Source: Bathymodiolus brooksi
Taxonomy: Eukaryota; Mollusca; Bivalvia; Mytilida; Modiolidae
DNA length: 64,000 bases
Assembly (NCBI GenBank): GCA_963680875.1
Contig: OY804580.1
Location: 98,361,353 to 98,425,352 of the forward strand
Direction: 5' to 3'
Shown: one piece after another, positions 30,501 to 42,500 of the stretch
Layout: each line of letters begins with the position of its first letter
Numbering within the stretch: the stretch's first letter is position 1
Position numbers and translations under genes: made by a program
Notes under the pieces: model-generated
Told to the model about the DNA's origin: nothing
The model's input: the letters and a program-made list of their open reading frames with translations, nothing else
Database searches by the model: none

Positions 30501-33500
30501 CGTAGCATCATTTAGTAGTGCAATGAACGACAGGGCAGGTATTACAAGCACCAGCAATACCTCACATGAAGAAATGAAGCAAACAGCTTTGAAGCGAGAT
30601 GAGGAACAAGTCCAAGCAATAGTAAACCATTTGAACGAAACCATGACTGACCCCTTTGATATAGAGGCCCACCCTCCTTGTCTCATGAATATTTCTACAG
30701 GCATGCATGCTACCAGAGAAGTACAGGATTCTTTGGTGTCTGCTGTCAACGAAGGTGAAAAATGTGCAGAAACTTTGTTAACAGTGCTCTCTCTGTAGGA
30801 CAGTCTGTGAATTTTTATAGCTCTATCTCAAAGTCAAAATTGAAAACATTTGAACACATTAATGCCAAAGCATCCCTGAAATGCAAATCTGGTGAAATCA
30901 TAACCGGTCATATCAATCCAGAAATTGTTTTCAGACGTGCTCTGGTTTTGGCTAATAGCAGAGACGATGTCACGATTGACAACATTCTTTCACATCCTGT
31001 AGGGCCTATCCCGGTGTCCATGTTCCATGAAGATGGTACAATGAGGAAATCTTGTAAATCAGATCTAGTGAAGCAGTTCGAAAATGAAGTTTCCCCAGTT
31101 CTTTCGTTGCCGATTTTGATCCTTCGTTGACAACTTACATCAGAGATAGCATGGCACTAGTTCAGTGCATGGATGCAAAGAAGCATAGAACCTTTGGAGA
31201 CCTTGCTACCGACTACTGCAGATAGTTGACATCATGCTTTGCAAAAGCACATACAGTAGCAGATGTATTTGACCGGTATGACGTAAAACACTCCACCAAG
31301 TCGGCTGAAAGAGAGCGTCGTACCAAAGTGACTGCCCATACAAAGGTGTTCCAAGTCATAGAAGGCAGAAATATTCCTGACTGGAAGAAATTTCTATCTG
31401 CAAGGGGAAATCGCAATGTAAAAAGTCCTGTGCTTGTGCAGAGCAGAACCTTGCATGTACTGACATATGTTCTTACCAAGGATCAGAATCATGTAAAAAC
31501 GTCAATTCATATACCCTTGCAGAAGACGTTTAATGTGTTAACAACATAATCATGTACACCTTTTTGACGAGCTGTTTCATTGTTCTGCAAAGATTTTGTT
31601 TCGCTTAAGTCTTGTGTAGAACAGCTCCAATGTCCACATGAAAAAGGCAGTTCCAGTCACTCAGAATGCCTTATACAGTTGTTTTGTTTGATTTATATTC
31701 TGTTGGTGCATTTTGTTGCATACAAAAAGTTGTGTTTTTGCTTTTAACCCACATATAAGTATGTTTTGTATGAATTAATGTTGCCAATTGGACATGTACC
31801 AACACAAATCTATGTGAACAAAACTTATATTCCTCATTATAATTTGGCTATTATTTATATTTATTTTGTAGAATACATATTTTTCTATATTTTCTTTACG
31901 CTTGGATAAGTTTTAATAGCTTTTCTATCGACAGTTTTTCGTCTTTCTTTAATGAAAAAGGGATTCTAATTGAAATTTGGTATTCAATGAATTTTTGTGT
32001 GAAAAATGTTTTTTGACCTTTGACCTTGATTTCTGAAAAACTGCACCATATTTTCTTTTGACGACCAAATTATTTTGAAAGTACGAACATTGCCGAGTCG
32101 ATTGATATATGACACAGCCGTATAGTATTCATGACGATTAAATTTTGTAAATGATGTCTCTAGTCACCGGGCTATATTAGAAATGGTCAGTTGGTTAAAT
32201 ACAATCATTTTAAAATCATTTCTCATTATTGTTTTCACATCAATTCTTCATTTGTTTTATCGTACTATTATACCACCCAAAATATGTACGACACATATTT
32301 TTTATCAATAGAATTCGCGGCCCTATTACTAGTGACGTCATGAATACTGTAACGCTATCCACGTGACAATACGCGCCAAATACAAGAAATTAAATTACAA
32401 CAAAACAAGACTGAAAAAAGTTAAAATTAGTTAACTGTAGTGTGATACCAGTACAGTTAACTGTAGGGTGATACACTTTGTCAGAATGCACCCAAATTTT
32501 CACCTGAGCTATGGCATTTTAGTCCGCAAGTACAAAAACATTACGATTACGTTACAAAAAGAACGAGAAAATCCATTAAAAATCAGTTTTTGTTTTCAAA
32601 CCGGGGATAAAATCGTTATCTACGTGTCTACCCGTGGGCATTGAGATTGTACCACACTTTAGCACCACTGTACAACCTTCGGCTTCGCCTCAGGATATAC
32701 AGAAGTGCTTCAGGGTGGTACAATCTCAATGCCCACGGGTAGACGCGTAGATAACTTATAATACATTAAATTTAGAGTTTCATGTCATTTTATACGTGGT
32801 TTAAAAAGTTGAGGTTATTTTCCAATGTACGGGATCTGAAAAATAGACGTCGTTCTCAAGGCGTCGCGTGCCGTGATTTTCTTTAAATGAGCCACCTTTG
32901 GGGTTATTTAATTTTATTTCCGATTATTTATTTTATTTTGAAAAAAAAATATATATTTTTCAATATCATAACAAAAAGTTTGAATTAATTTATAAGGATT
33001 GATCGAAATTATTTGTTCGGTTCATTCGAAATAACCTCAATCAGGCTGTACACACCCTTGCGTAACCCACTACGTGGGTTACCCGGTGTGTACAATCTGA
33101 TTGAGGTTATTTCTTCATGAACCGAACAAATATTGCGATCAATCTTTAAATATATTCGAAATCCGAATATAAATAAAGTACCAAAACGAAAATAGACAAA
33201 TGGCCAACATAAACAATTTAATAGCTTCGTCTATTATTTAATACATGTTTTCAATAAATCCAATCTTATCTCCCACTGTTATATAATTTTACTCACTATT
33301 ATATTTGCTATCATACATTTCCGATCCTTGTCACACGTACCTTGATAGGATTGCAATGCGGTAAATCATTCTTAATAAAAGTGCGAAAGGTAAATGATTT
33401 GGTCAATTGACGAAACCATTTAGCACAACACGGAGAATGGAATCAAGCGAAATAAACATATGATCGTTTTAGCGTGGACAACATGACCTGACTCAGATTA

Positions 33501-36500
33501 TATAGTATATAACCATTAACACCATAAGTACTACATTACAACAATCAATCATAACTGACATTTAACATACACATTGCAAGTTAAGTTAAATTCATGGAAG
33601 GATTTACAATGATGACCCGAGGAAAACACCTGCATGATCTCATGATTTCATAGAAAAGGGAGATTTGGGTCCATGAAACTAGTTTAAACCCGCCACTTTT
33701 TATTGAGTGTCTGCATCAAGCCAGGAAAGTGAGCAGGTAAGTGTATTAGGGGGGTATCGATTTTGTCTGTTTCCAAACTGTTCCGATTATAATAAGGGTC
33801 GTAGTTTTGCTTTTCTTTTTATTGTTCATTTTGTAAGCTTTATTTTTTTTCATGATTCAAACTTTTCACTTCATAGGCGGGAATGGTTTATCAGGCTGGT
33901 CCTCGTGGGGAGCATGTAGTAGTCGTGGACAACAAACAAGGTATAGGACACGTTACGGTCGGGAAATTTACAATGGTATTTCCTCGCCATCGGAAACTGT
34001 TTATGATACAAGGACATGTGCAGGTAAGTACTCTAAAAAATAACGATTGGAGCTATTCAAATACATCTGACCATAATTTCAACCATTTGTTTGTTTCCTT
34101 TCTTATTTAAAACAACAGATAGATTGAGACGACCAGATGTCTATTTGTATTACACGTTGTTTTGACCTCAAAAGAATTTATTCAAATTACGTAATATTTT
34201 ATTATATTTCTCCCTACTTGTCAAGTGGCAGTCAAAAGTCGTTGCTCCGCCAGTATTTTATTATAATGATTATATATTATTGAACTGGTTTGCTTCCTGA
34301 ATATGAAGGAAATATCAGTCTCTTAACGTTAAACAACCAGCAATCAATCAATCAACGAATATCACTAGAAAACCTTTGTTCGTAATTTACGGGAAAACTT
34401 TACTGCTGTCATTGACGGGAAAACTTTACCTCGGTAAATATTCCGGAAAATTTTATTTCTGTATTTTACGGGATAATTTTACTTAAGTAATTTGTTCGGA
34501 ATATTAGTGTCTGAACTGCAGATATTTTACATAATGACTTTGGAAAACTACGAATACATTCGGACTATGTTTGTGTCAAGAAAATTTCACCTTGAATATA
34601 AGACAAGATCGTTACTGATAATTGAATTCATGAAAGATCATATATCATATACTTAAACTTTACAGTTTTATACATTATCAGAGTCTATTATGCAGTAAGA
34701 TGAAATAATCCCCTTCTTTCATCAACAACTTTTATGGTTTTGTGGGTTCTATAAAGACCAGACGTCCGTTTTCTTCAAACTACATTTTAATACTAACAAA
34801 ATACATTACAACATATGATAAGGAACTGTGGAACTGTCATTATTAAAGCTATGAAGTGTTGAAGATAAGTTACAGTTACAGCATTAAGAGTTACTATATG
34901 ATAACAAACATAACATTCCTCTCTGCCAAATTGATTGACGATAAACAATTATACGGACCATTCATTCGGTTTGCAAATAAACACTTAATCTATTAAAATT
35001 TATATATGATCACTACGAGTTCATTTACTTTCAAAATAAAGCAAAACTATATACACATTAGCTCAGGAATGCCCTGGCTATAATCACACAGAGGGTTTAT
35101 TATGCCTCTAAAGCACAGTGTGATTTAATACACAAAATCATTTTTCCGCAATTAATCTTCTTGGTGGTTTACGAATTCTTTCGGAGGTAACGTCGTTCTA
35201 TCGGATTGTTAATTTCTGATGTTTCAGTATTTGAATTCTTTGCTGAATCATTTACTGTATTGTCAGTTAAGGTGGTAGATGGTGTATTTACTGATGGTAA
35301 AACGATTTCAGGTTCTTCAATGTTATTTTCATTAATTTCACTGTCTCGTAGTTGATCTATGTGTCTTCTCCAAATAGTTCCTGGTTCAATGTCCACTTTA
35401 TACATTAACGGACCTTCTCGTTCTTTGATAATTCCAGATGTCCATTTGTTCCCTTTCCCCCTGTAATCCAGTGCAATTACAGACTGTCCATCATCAAAAT
35501 AACGACTGTTCTTTGTTCGTTTCTCTTGAAATGTTGTATTCATTTGATTTCTGGAAACATTGATCTGAATATCAGGCTTTATTAAACTTAAGCGTGTTCT
35601 TAAATTTCGCCCCAAGAAAAGTTTCGCTGGTGTTTCATTTGTTGTGGAATGGGGGGTGTTGCGGTACGCTAACAGAAAATTTTCTATTTTCTGGTTAATG
35701 TCTCTGTTTCCATCCTTCGTTGCACGCATACTGTTCTTGAAACTTTGGATGAATCATTCCGCTAACCCATTTATCGCTGGATGATATGGTGCGGATTTAA
35801 AGTGCTTGATACCATTGCGTTTCATAAATGTAGCAAATTCATGTGATGAAAACTGACTTGCATTATCAGACACTATTTGTGCTGGTATTCCATTACATGA
35901 AAATATCGACCTCAGAACTTCAATAGTTTTTGTCGATGTCGTGGTTTTCATTTCAACCATTTCTGGCCATTTCGAATGAGCGTCTACTAAAACAAAAAAC
36001 ATTCTGTCAAGAAATGGTACTGCAAAGTCTATGTGTATCCTCTCTCATGGAGAAGATGGCCACTCCCAAGGGTGTAATGGCGCAATGGCGGGCATATTCC
36101 GGTTCTTCTGCCATCCAAAACACTGTTTTACTAACTTCTCGATGTCGCTATCAATTCCCGGCCACTAAACATAGCTTCGAGCTAACGCCTTCATCCTTAC
36201 TACGCCTGGGTGACTTTCATGTAACAGATTTAAGATCTGTGTACGAAGTTTGACGGGCACAATGACACATATGCCCCAGAGTAAACATCCCTGATATAAA
36301 GTTATTTCATTTCTACGACTGTAGAATGGTTTATGCATTTAATACGTATTTGTGTCTTTCCAGCCATTTGTAACGTGATCACGTACTCTTGCTAGCACAT
36401 TGTCACGACGAGTCTCTCTGAATTACAGCACTTGTGACGGGTAAATGTTTAATCTGTGACATGTGGAACACATCCTCGCCGTCAATGGTATCTTTCTTGT

Positions 36501-39500
36501 CAGGTTCAGCTAAAGGTAGTATAGACAGACTATCGGCATTCGTAAGTCGTTTAGTGTTTTTATATTCTATCTGGTAATTAAATCCTGACAAAAATAAAGC
36601 ATACCTTTGCAATCTAGCTGCTGTAGTTACCGTTATTCCCTTATTTGGGCTGAATATTGCAGTCACTGGCGGATGATCGGTCACTAAAGTGAATAATCTT
36701 CCAAATAAGTAAGTATAAAACGTCTTTACACTCCATACAATTCCAAGCGCCTCCTTGTCAATTTGGGCATAATTCCGCTCCGATTTCGTTAACGAACGTA
36801 ATGCAAATGCCACGGGCCTTTCTGTTCCGTCTGTCATTACATGGGATAATACTGACCATAGACCATAGGGTGATGCATCGCACGCTAATCGTACTGGTAA
36901 ATTAGGATCATAATGTGTCAACACAACATCTGACGTAATCATATCCTTTACCTTCTGAAATGCACGATTACAACGTTCATTCCCTACCCATTTTCTGTCC
37001 TTATCCAATAATTCGTTCAATGGACGAATTTCAGTATCAAGGTTGAGCAAAACCTTGTGATAATAGTTCACTAACCTTAACAGAGCTCGTAGCTGTGTAG
37101 TGTTCTTTGGCGCTGGAGTAGTTACAACTGCTTCTACTTTATCTTTAGTTTTCTGCAGTCCCTCTTTGCTTATTTCATGTCCACAATAAACTACAATGTC
37201 TTGTAAAAATGAACACTTTTCAATGTTTGCCCGAAGCTCATTGTCCTGCAACCTTTGAAGTACATTTTCAAGATTTTGCAAATGTTCGTCATCACTTTTT
37301 CCTGTGATTATCATGTCGTCAAGAACACACTGTACACCACTTAATCCTTGCACAATTTGGTCCATAGCGCGCTGCCAAATAGACGGTGCAGACGCAATAC
37401 CAAATGTTAGTCGGTTGTATTTATAAAGTCCCCTGTGAGTGCTAATTGCTAGTAACTTCTTTGAATCTTCATCAAGCGGCATATGTAAATACGCTTGACT
37501 AATGTCCAGTTTCGTAAATTTTCGACCACCTGCTAATGTCTCAAAAATGTCGTCTATACGTGGAAGTGGATATTGATCTACTTTTAACACCTGATTCAAG
37601 GTTACCATAAAATCACCACAGATTCTTATGGAACCGTCCTTCTTCAGTACTGGCACAATAAGGGAAGCCCAATCACTCATTTCGATTTTTGAAATGATAC
37701 CATCTCGTTCCAGTTTCTCAAGTTCCTTTTCTACCTTAGGGCGCATTGCAAACGGAATCGGTCTTGCTTTGATGAATTTTGGTGTTGATTGTGGCTTTAT
37801 TGATAGTGTCGCTTTCTTTTGTGTTAAATATCCAATGTCATTTCGAAACATATCTTTGTATTTAACAAGCAATTTGCGTAATTTCGGATTCGACTTTTCA
37901 TACTCCTCTGCCACTTTCACTATTTTCGAATTCGATGACCCTGTTTCCTGGGAAATTTTCAAATATTTTATTTCCTTCCAATTCAATTGAAAATGATGAT
38001 TTGCCCTTTGATTATTGTATTGAACATTAACATGCATTATTCCTTCCGGAATAATTCTCTCTCCTGAATAGGCTTTCAAGGTGACACCTGTATTATCAAG
38101 GGAAATGTAGGAAAATATTTACGATAATCCACATGTGAAATAACAGATACGACAGATCCGGTATTTAATTCCATTGGAATATTAACCTTTTCAACACATG
38201 GTTTAATAACAATTGCATCCTTTGCTTTCTTGCTTGCACTATATATTCCATAACTATCGGATTCATCATCTTCGCTATCCCCTAGTAAGTGTAGTTTCCG
38301 TGTATCTGGTATCTTCTTTCCTTTGCATGCCTTCTTAATGTGCCCCTTTTTGTTGCACTTATGACATATGGCCTATTTAAATCTGCATTCATTGGCGTAA
38401 TGTCCCTGACCATCACATCGATAACATTTCGGTGTGTTTAGTTTCTTCTGTGGAGGCTGTGGTTTTCTCCTAGCATGTAACCTATGCACAGGTGCTTCAC
38501 TGTACGAATTTCGTAGTTCAACGGTGTCTTTTGCTGCTGTTTCCATTGCAACGGAAATATCTATAGCCTTTTTCAATGTTAAACCAGCTTCTGACAGTAA
38601 TTTCTTTTGAATGTTTTTATGACGCATTCCGCAAACAAGTCTGTCTCTAAGATCATCGGAAAGTCTATCTCCAAAATCACAATGTTCGGCGTGCTTACGT
38701 AGCACTGCAACCTAGTCATTGGTGGATTCACCTTCTAATTGTTTACGTTTGTGAAATTTAAATCGTTCTGCAATTGACAACGGCTTTGGTGATAAATGAT
38801 CTCCCAGCAATTTGATTATCTCCTCATAAGATTTTTCTGCAGGTGTTGTCGGACTTGTTAAAGTACGAAGGAGGTTGTAAGTTTTTCCACCAATTAAACT
38901 TAATAATGATGCAACTTTCAAAGAATCGTTCACTTTGTTTGCTTTGACATATTGTCCTAGTCTTTGAACATACGAAGACCATGGTTCAATAGTCTCATCA
39001 AACGCTTCAATTTTTCCAATATATGCTGCCATGATAAATTATTCCAAACGTTAAAACTGCATACCACAGAAATCTCACAGAATATTAAAAATATACGGAG
39101 AGTCTATAAAATAAACAGTTCTTGCTTTAAAATTCTCGTCGCCAGTTTTATGTTTTGTGGGTTCTATAAAGACCAGACGTCCGTTTTCTTCAAACTACAT
39201 TTTAATACTAACTAAAGATCATTACAACATATGATAAGGAACTGTGGAACTGTCATTATTAAAATTAGGAAGTGTTGAAGATAAGATACAGTTACAGCAT
39301 TAAGAGTTACTATATGATAACAAACATAGCAAACACTTTCCGATTGAAGGGTTGAAAAAGCAATAAAAAATTATAAAGATTCAAATAATGACTATGCTTA
39401 CTCTCTGAGTCACTCCAAGTGTCCACAGGAAACCGCGAAATCTCAGCAATTACATATTTCTTTGTTTATAAATGAATTGTTTAATGCGTAACACTCCTAT

Positions 39501-42500
39501 TCCTAGAAATGCAGCAACATATGACATATGTTGGTGTTATTATGCGAGCGAAGCGAGCTCTTTATGGTTAAAAATGTGTACCTAGGATTTTCTTCACATG
39601 GCTTCACATACTGATGGATATATTTTTTTTCTGCACATTGTAAAACCGTTTCGTGTAACACACTTACACACTCCACTAATGAAGATCTTCTTAACATAAA
39701 GCGCAAAGGTGATGTTAAATCTCGGACCCTCTCTCGTATGTTCGATATCACTGAAACCCGGAACCCGTGTGTAATAAAAGTCATTTTGTTAGCTTGTCCT
39801 ACTTGTATTGATATTTTCAAATTTTATTAAATCTCTTCTGACATACTGACAAGAATTATTTTTTCTGCGTGGAAGTTAACGTTTGAGATCTCGTAGGGAA
39901 CAACGAGAGTTCGAATGAATGAGACTAGATTCGACCCTAAGAAAACGTCGTCCCCGATATATCTTATTGATATTTTCAAATTTTACTAAATCTCTTCTGA
40001 CATACTAACACAATTTTTTTTTTCTGCGTGAAAGTTAACTTTTGAGATCTCGTAAAGAACAACGAGAGTTCGATTTAATGAGACTAGATTCGACCCTAAA
40101 AAAGTCGTTCCCGATATATCTCGGCCCAAAAAATCTCGACACTATTTTGATGCACTGGATGAGCGTGAAATTGGCAGATAATTTTCAGAATCGCGGGCAT
40201 TCATTGCCGTGCCTGTTTCATATTATCTAAAGTTAAATATATGTCGTTTTCACATTGTCTTCGGAGAATAAATTATTGGTCAGCCATTGTTTTTGTCGGA
40301 ACAGATGACAGGAGACTTCATTGACGTCACTAAAATACGCGTTCAACTGACGAATTAATGCTATGTCGTTCTACTCGTCGTTGCAAGAACAATGCACGGA
40401 AAATCACGGGACCAGTTATTTATTCATTGACGTTAAGAACAAATCGCACTGTTCCTTTACTTTAATTTGTGTCTAGGGTATTATTGGATAGCATCTTATG
40501 TTCATTTACATCGATATGCTTTTTTTCTAACAGACGGGAACAATTAATAAAAAATACAGTGCAATTTTTATTTCAGCAATGATAGCTGATAATGACATTT
40601 GTAAGGAAAATTGTTAATTTTTTTTGGCTTACTTTAACCCCGCCACTTTTTATTGCGTGTCTGCACCAAGCCGGGAAAGTGAGCGACCATATTTGGGTGC
40701 TAGAAATATCGATTTTACCTCTGTTTCGATGCTTTTTCAAAACGGAATGGATCTGACAATGTGGTATTTGTTGCTTTTCAGTTTATTGTTCATAAATATC
40801 GTATGCTTATGTTATTTATGTCTTTTCATGATTCCAACTTTTTACTTCATAGTTAAAGTAAACGGTGGTTGGACAAGTTGGTCCTCGTGGGGAGAATGTT
40901 TGGTAACAAGTAGTGGTGGTGGAGAACAAACAAGGCATAGATCATGTAACAATCCATCACCTTCTAATGGTGGTTCCTACTGCTCTGGGTCTGGTGATGA
41001 TACAAAGACATGTGAAAGTAAGTATTAAAAAGATAATAAATGAAAAAATAAAAATAAAACATGACGATTTTAGATCTTTAAATAGATTTGACCATAAATT
41101 CAAGCATGTTCTCATTGTTTCTAATCATTTTTAAAGCAAAAACAACAGCACAATACAGATTTAAACATTTAAATGCAAACAAGTGGCACAAATTTTGGTA
41201 ATTTTCTCCATAACAAAACTTCTTTTCATTTCAATATGCATCTTTCACTACTCAGTGTCCATATATTTTCTTTGTACATGTAACTACCGGTTTTGAGCTC
41301 GACAAGGTATTGTACAAATGATCTCAGCGCAGTGTACTTGCGCCTCATGTTATTTACCTCTTTTTATTTGGTTAGACACAAGTTTTAGTGTCTATTCTAG
41401 CAAATGAAGTTAACAACAGAAAAGCAAATATGCCAACGCTGAACGTTGGAGGACACACTATCAAAAAATCATTTCAAAACGACCATGCAAAGTATCGCGA
41501 GGGCAGTCACATATGGTGACAGTTGAGCATGACTTACATGTTGGTCCCCGATTATAATCTTGCTATACATTATGCCAAGTTTAACCAATACATACGACAA
41601 GTATCTTTGTGTATAGTGGTACAAAGAAATAATGTATAGGCTATCCTACGACTTCACTCAAATCCAAATCAACTCACAAAATTTAAAACCAACAATATTA
41701 CTTTCAGTTCCTTGATATTAAGTAACGTTAACAATTATCTTATTATTAACTATTACTTTTGTTTTTCTATAATCGTGTTTAAATTTTGCAGAAACCTGTT
41801 CATGGTTAAACCGTTGGTGTTGGCCTGGTAGATGTTCGACAGGATATGCTCCTAGCTGCAGCTGTATGGAAGGTTTCAAACCATTTAAAAACTTTTCAAC
41901 TGCAATATGTCAGTGTAAGTTGTAAACATAATTTGAGATGCATTATCATGCATATGTAAATTTTATCTAGTAAAAAATAGTCTAAACAACGATAGTTGAC
42001 AGGAAGTGGTGGAAATAAACCGCTTAAACGGCTGAACTAAAGCAGTCCTAGTTATTGTATGATATCTACAGACAATTCATTAATATCTAATAAAACGTCA
42101 ATTGAATACGATTCCTGCAAAATTTCCCTAATCATTACTATCAATTATGAATAAAATAAAAGCAAACTAAATTGATACGGAAAAGACAAAATATGAAGAT
42201 AAAAAATATTCATTCGTTGAAAATAAAGTACAATGTATTTACAAAATTAGAAAGAAACCCATTTAAGAGTACATCTAGAAAAATTTACAAACAGACACAT
42301 GTGAAGTTATTTACCCAATAGTTTATCCAGAAAAAGCGTTTTGTCAACTACTTTATATATCTACAATTTTATTGTAAAGCTCCATATTTTAACTTTGTTA
42401 TCATTCTTGGTTATATTGTATCACTGCAGTTCTGTAGAAGAGAGACATATCCAATTGAACAATGGCTCTATAGTTGTATTTTCTTTTGGAATATACCCAA

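Larger units (their letters stand above)
34741..39326 (-). mobile_element. Ty3/Gypsy-type LTR retrotransposon, defective
   Basis: The 4.6-kb element on the minus strand has 170-bp LTRs, a primer-binding-like TGGCGACGAGAAT just inside the 5' LTR, gag, protease, reverse transcriptase/RNase H, then integrase. This domain order is that of Ty3/Gypsy. The coding region has several stops and at least two frame changes. No clear target duplication was found. It lies in the intron between the two TSP1 exons of the plus-strand gene, in antisense orientation. Confidence 0.9.

Noticed and set aside
30459..30749. 96-codon minus ORF in the transposon
   Set aside because: Antisense to the SALVRWTLTRH-bearing part of the transposon protein remnant on the plus strand.
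37628..37990. 120-codon plus ORF
   Set aside because: It is a shadow of the reverse transcriptase frame on the minus strand.
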